Notes under the pieces: generated by a model
What the model saw: the letters and a program-made list of their open reading frames with translations, nothing else
Told to the model about the DNA's origin: nothing
Database searches by the model: none
Part shown: positions 35,001 through 37,127 of the stretch, one piece after another
How the letters are laid out: the number at the start of each line of letters is the position of its first letter
How positions within the stretch are numbered: the stretch's first letter is position 1
Position numbers and translations under genes: made by a program
Assembly (NCBI GenBank): GCA_900696615.1
Contig: CAADGS010000082.1
Span: 1-37,127, forward strand
DNA length: 37,127 bases
Source of the DNA: an uncultured beta proteobacterium
GTDB lineage: Bacteria > Pseudomonadota > Gammaproteobacteria > Burkholderiales > Nitrosomonadaceae
Direction: 5' to 3'

Positions 35001-36535
35001 CCAGCCAAAGCATTCAGTATGTCATTGCCGGCTAAACCATAGAGAATATCGTCTCCCGCGCCAGCATTCATGATATTGTTGGCCGTTGTGCCGGTATAGT
35101 TGCCGCCGTTGATGATTACACCCGGAGGAGGCGGCACACCGGCAATCATTGTGCCAATATCCAGACGCCCTCCGGTTACTGAAGTCGATGTCAATGCACC
35201 GGTTGGCGCCACCGTACTCAATAACGTTTCACGCAATTGTTGCGCCGAGATATTCGGAAGCGCGGATGCATACAATGCGAATGCGCCGGTAACATGCGGT
35301 GCAGCCATCGATGTGCCTTGGTAGGAAGCATAGCTACCGCCTGGTACAGTTGAATAAATACCCTGTCCGGGTGCCGCGAGGTCAACCGTTGATTTTCCGT
35401 AATTCGAAAAGGAAGCCAACATGCCATAGCTGGTTAATGCCGCTACCGATATCACCGCATCGAATCCCACTGCTGCGGTGGTATTCATGTTAGACGGATA
35501 ATTTGCATAACTATCGGTATTCAATCCACTATTTCCAGCGGCTGCGACAAATAAACTACCAGCCTGCGCTGAGCGTACAATGGCCTCATAATTGCTCTGG
35601 GAATATCCGCCTCCACCCCAGGAATTATTGGTAGCCACGAAGTTCTGGCCGGTATCGGAGACCAAACTGGCATGGGTATAGTAATTGATTGCCGCTGTTG
35701 TCGATAAAGAAGTTCCTCCAGAAGGTCCCAACGCCTTGAGCGCCACCATCTCAATATTCCAGTTCACTCCCGAAACACCGGTGCCATTGCCACCTGTAGC
35801 ACCAATCGTGCCAGCAACGTGGGTGCCGTGACCGACATCATCAAAAGGATTGTTGTCGTTGTTAACGAAGTCCCAACCGACAATGTCGTCAATATAACCA
35901 TTGCCATCCAAATCATCCCCGCCTTCCCAGCGAGCATCCGCTAGCAAATCACCGGCATCGATACGGCCATTATTATTCAGATCGTTGACATAACTCACGT
36001 TAGCCGCATGATTCAAATCGATAAAACTGATAACGTTATCCTGATCCACATCTGTTAACGTCGATTTGAGGGTAGTGCTGATTTCTTTTTGATTAATCCA
36101 AATATTAAGATAGAGATCGGGATGCGTGTAATCGATGCCTGTATCAATGACACCCACGACGGTTTTTGTGGTGCCGGTAAATCCACTATCCCATGCTTCG
36201 GCGGCTTGACTGCCATAACTATTCACAGGGGATGTGGCATCGCCGTACATGCCCCAAAGATTCCCGTTGGTATAAAAGGGATCATCGCTGCTCAATTGAT
36301 TGGATATTACCCAATTGTGTTGCACAAACTCGACACCGGGCAGTTTAGCCAGTTTATCCATTACTTTCTCAAGAGATTTTGGATTGTTGACCCTGGCCAG
36401 CATCGGTTCTTGTCGAGATGATGCAAAATCATCGACAAATTCGGCACCATTCTTGCGTAATAACGTGACCTTTTCTAATGAGGTCATATGCGCAGCAAAT
36501 TGAATCAAAAACTCACCGTTTACAAACTTGCTCAT
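32012..36535 (-). CDS. Secreted subtilisin-like (S8) serine protease with RTX repeats
   Basis: A 1507-residue protein. Residues 1-80 resemble an S8 propeptide/inhibitor (GEFLIQF, LAKLPGVEFVQHNWVIS); there is no Sec signal. The catalytic domain has D131 (VIDTGIDYTHPDL), H236 (GHGTHVAGT), oxyanion N303/304 (ATNNSWGG) and S409 (GTSMAAPH). Between D131 and H236 is an extra segment with EF-hand-like calcium loops (162-217). A proline linker leads to RTX nonapeptides (492-531, GGxGxDxL type), eight long repeats (about 532-1377), more RTX, and a C-terminus (DTITDFQSDKDILQF and a final acidic/hydrophobic stretch) typical of type I secretion substrates. No ABC exporter genes are adjacent. Confidence 0.93.
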   Translation of the reverse strand: MSKFVNGEFLIQFAAHMTSLEKVTLLRKNGAEFVDDFASSRQEPMLARVNNPKSLEKVMDKLAKLPGVEFVQHNWVISNQLSSDDPFYTNGNLWGMYGDATSPVNSYGSQAAEAWDSGFTGTTKTVVGVIDTGIDYTHPDLYLNIWINQKEISTTLKSTLTDVDQDNVISFIDLNHAANVSYVNDLNNNGRIDAGDLLADARWEGGDDLDGNGYIDDIVGWDFVNNDNNPFDDVGHGTHVAGTIGATGGNGTGVSGVNWNIEMVALKALGPSGGTSLSTTAAINYYTHASLVSDTGQNFVATNNSWGGGGYSQSNYEAIVRSAQAGSLFVAAAGNSGLNTDSYANYPSNMNTTAAVGFDAVISVAALTSYGMLASFSNYGKSTVDLAAPGQGIYSTVPGGSYASYQGTSMAAPHVTGAFALYASALPNISAQQLRETLLSTVAPTGALTSTSVTGGRLDIGTMIAGVPPPPGVIINGGNYTGTTANNIMNAGAGDDILYGLAGNDILNALAGNDILDGGAGSDKLYGGEGSDIFVVLLTADHAAAEFFDYGTSGTDEIRFAATVKSTLKIFAGDSGIERVVIGTGLGASANTSATTALNINAAAAANALTIIGNAGNNSLTGTAYVDQLDGGDGSDVYIINSEAHHSAAEITDTGSIGNDVVSFAATTPSTLTLYAGDSGIERVITSGTAALNIDASAAGNSLAIIGNSASNVMIGTAFADTMNGGSGGDIYLINSATEHNQAEIADNGTSGIDEVRFTAQTTGTLTLFAGDTGIEQAVIGTGSAVAANTSGTTANNVDATLAPKGLTIVGNAGANTLKGSVFNDILIGNAGEDSLLGGSGSDIYVFENSADHAAAEISDTGITGVDVIRYAATTAGTLTLFAGNVGIEQIIIGTGIGPATVSTGTTALNVDASALTGPLLLAGNAGANTLHATVQDDILNGGSGIDRLDGNEGADIYLIAAATEHSAAEFSDSGTTGFDEVRYTAAVAGTLTLFAGDTGIERIAIGIGTAAAAVSNKTTALNVNAAEVGNALAIFGNAGANIVTGTNFDDLIEGKGGNDKFNGLNGSDIYLITVAAEHTVAEISDSGTSGTDEVRFAATVNSTLTLFAGDTGIERIVIGTGQEVNAMTSATTALNVNAGLVANALTLIGNAGNNIITGTAHTDLIDGGEGSDIYIVNSADHHMASEFTDSGLSGSDEVRFAAKVDSTLTVYAGDVGIERIVIGTGTAATAVSTATVALNINAAAAVNALTLAGNAGVNTLIGTAQADVIDGKIGIDLLDGREEADIYLINTATEHPTAEISDTGISGIDEVRFAATSASTLILFAGDSGIERVVTGTGTAANANTAGAAAVNVNASAVANGLTIIGNNGANTLIGTAFNDTLHGNYGNDIISGGAGADKFVFDYNPNSTYNRDTITDFQSDKDILQFNLTLFTGLGSNPGILTAEQFLSGAGAVSAQDIDDRLIYNTTTGILYYDADGMGGIPALQVALMGTTFHPDLNSSDIQMF
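32368..34942 (-). repeat. Eight degenerate tandem repeats (94-114 residues each) in the S8 protease
   Basis: Each unit runs: xxADHxxAEIxDxGxSGxDEVRFAA, then a TLTLFAGDxGIERxVIGTG strand, a threonine/alanine stretch, TALNxNA, NALTIxGNAGxNTLxGT, and one or two RTX turns ending GGxGSDIYLI. The AGD landmark falls at residues 572, 676, 770, 883, 997, 1109, 1213 and 1326. The units are diverged in DNA sequence, so they are old duplications. Confidence 0.9.
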
Positions 36536-36574
36536 GGCAATTTCCTAACTTATATGGATTAAATCAGACGGTTT

Positions 36575-36612
36575 GGGGAAACCATCCCCGATATGACTTT
36601 GAAGTCATATCG
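36575..36612 (-). promoter_or_regulatory. Palindrome and adjoining hairpin in the 5' leader of the S8 protease gene
   Basis: CGATATGACTT (36589-36599) and AAGTCATATCG (36602-36612) form a perfect 11-base inverted repeat around TG. Next to it GGGGA (36575-36579) pairs with TCCCC (36585-36589), sharing base 36589. Neither is followed by a T run, so they are not terminators. They lie 40-77 bases before the ATG and could be an operator or an RNA structure. Confidence 0.5.
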
Positions 36613-36637
36613 ACATGGGTTTTGCAGTCTTTATAAT
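36610..36637 (+). promoter_or_regulatory. Overlapping promoter-like elements facing both ways
   Basis: On the plus strand TCGACA (36610-36615, five of six), a 16-base spacer and a perfect TATAAT (36632-36637) point away from the S8 gene. On the minus strand TATAAA (36635-36630) uses the same bases as a -10 for the S8 gene, without a clear -35. A plus-strand transcript would run antisense into the end of the transporter gene; no gene is seen for it. Confidence 0.4.
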
Positions 36638-36767
36638 CCAGATATCCTGGAAACGTGAAACACAGCAAGATACCGTGAAATTGACAAGAAAAGCGGTCGT
36701 GAGCAATACAAGTAATCCAATGGGGCCGAAACCGCGGCCTCGATAACCGGAATAGCGAGAGAAAAAA

Positions 36768-37127
36768 CTAGCGACGAGGAGACCGGAGTCGCCACAACAC
36801 TGCCAGCGAGCTGCCGAGCAAAGAATGCATCAGCACTGAAACCGCTCCCGCAACCGGTGCCAAGGGAAGCATCGGAAATGCCTGTTTGGCCAGCACGATA
36901 GCCAGTCCGGAATTCTGCATGCCAACTTCAATCGAAATAGTCCGGGCGCTCCGGGTCTGGCAACCCAAAAACCGCGCAAACTGATAGCCAATCAAAAAAC
37001 CGCCGCCATGCAACAACGCAACCGCGGCAATCAGCTCGGTGCCATGCCTGAGAATGGTTTCGGCGTTGGCTGCAAACACCACTGCGCAGATCACGCACAC
37101 ACCCAGCACGGATAGCAGCGGCGCAAC
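36768..37127 (-). CDS. Bile acid:sodium symporter family transporter, C-terminal part, truncated by window edge
   Basis: The frame is open from the right edge (begins VAPLLSVLGVCVICAVVF) to TAG at 36768, about 119 residues. The N-terminal part is outside the window. It consists of hydrophobic helices with the family signature SARTISIEVGMQNSGLAIV between them, as in BASS/SbtA-independent sodium symporters such as PanS-type and ASBT-like proteins. Substrate cannot be told from this fragment; bacterial members move organic anions, including 2-keto acids and sulfonates. The tail WRLRSPRR is basic. A small hairpin (GGCCG/CGGCC near 36724-36739) follows the stop but lacks a T run. Confidence 0.85.
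   Translation of the reverse strand, partial: VAPLLSVLGVCVICAVVFAANAETILRHGTELIAAVALLHGGGFLIGYQFARFLGCQTRSARTISIEVGMQNSGLAIVLAKQAFPMLPLAPVAGAVSVLMHSLLGSSLAVLWRLRSPRR

Overview
The window reads as ordinary chromosome of a betaproteobacterium, most likely an ammonia oxidiser of the Nitrosomonas/Nitrosospira group. This is inferred from protein character, moderate GC content, the conserved gene order greA-yhbY-rlmE-ftsH-folP-glmM, and a glycolate-salvage operon of the kind found in RuBisCO-using autotrophs. No amo, hao or RuBisCO gene is present to prove it. No rRNA, tRNA, CRISPR array, insertion sequence or integrase was seen. No gene-free stretch exceeds about 280 bases.

Layout. 1-399 is the truncated N-terminal half of a sirohaem synthase (cysG type), followed by an orphan phosphate-binding protein gene (pstS) with a good Pho box. 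1685-7607 is the conserved housekeeping block: glmM, folP, ftsH and rlmE on the minus strand, yhbY divergent on the plus strand, and greA on the minus strand. greA closes a carA-carB-greA operon that runs to 12062. 12366-15970 is a plus-strand accessory stretch: a PhoD-like metallophosphatase translationally close to an unrecognised 256-residue protein, then a DUF2959-type lipoprotein and a small membrane-anchored protein of unknown function. nadC (minus) and a membrane-anchored FMN/iron-sulfur glutamate-synthase-like protein (plus) diverge from each other near 16.9 kb. They are followed by a large PAS-GGDEF-EAL cyclic-di-GMP protein, clpB with a heat-shock (sigma-32) promoter, and the dapA-bamC pair ended by a strong two-way terminator.

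26705-31762 (minus) holds a tiny lipoprotein gene and a tightly packed operon for glycolate oxidation: tartronate semialdehyde reductase, then glcD, glcE and glcF. Together they would turn glycolate into glyoxylate and, with a glyoxylate carboligase encoded elsewhere, recover it as glycerate. 32012-36535 (minus) is a 1507-residue secreted subtilisin-like protease with RTX calcium repeats, eight long degenerate repeats and a type I secretion-like C-terminus. The window ends in a truncated bile acid:sodium symporter-family transporter.

The best leads are: an 18-base perfect inverted repeat inside the first codons of the GGDEF-EAL gene, a few bases behind a near-leaderless promoter; the PhoD-like/unknown-protein pair; the repeat architecture and EF-hand-like insertion of the S8 protease; a possible 16-20 residue peptide gene between the glycolate operon and the protease; a paired operator-like repeat in front of the glycolate operon; and clear Pho-box and sigma-32 promoters. 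No obviously new multi-gene system stands out, and I do not claim one.
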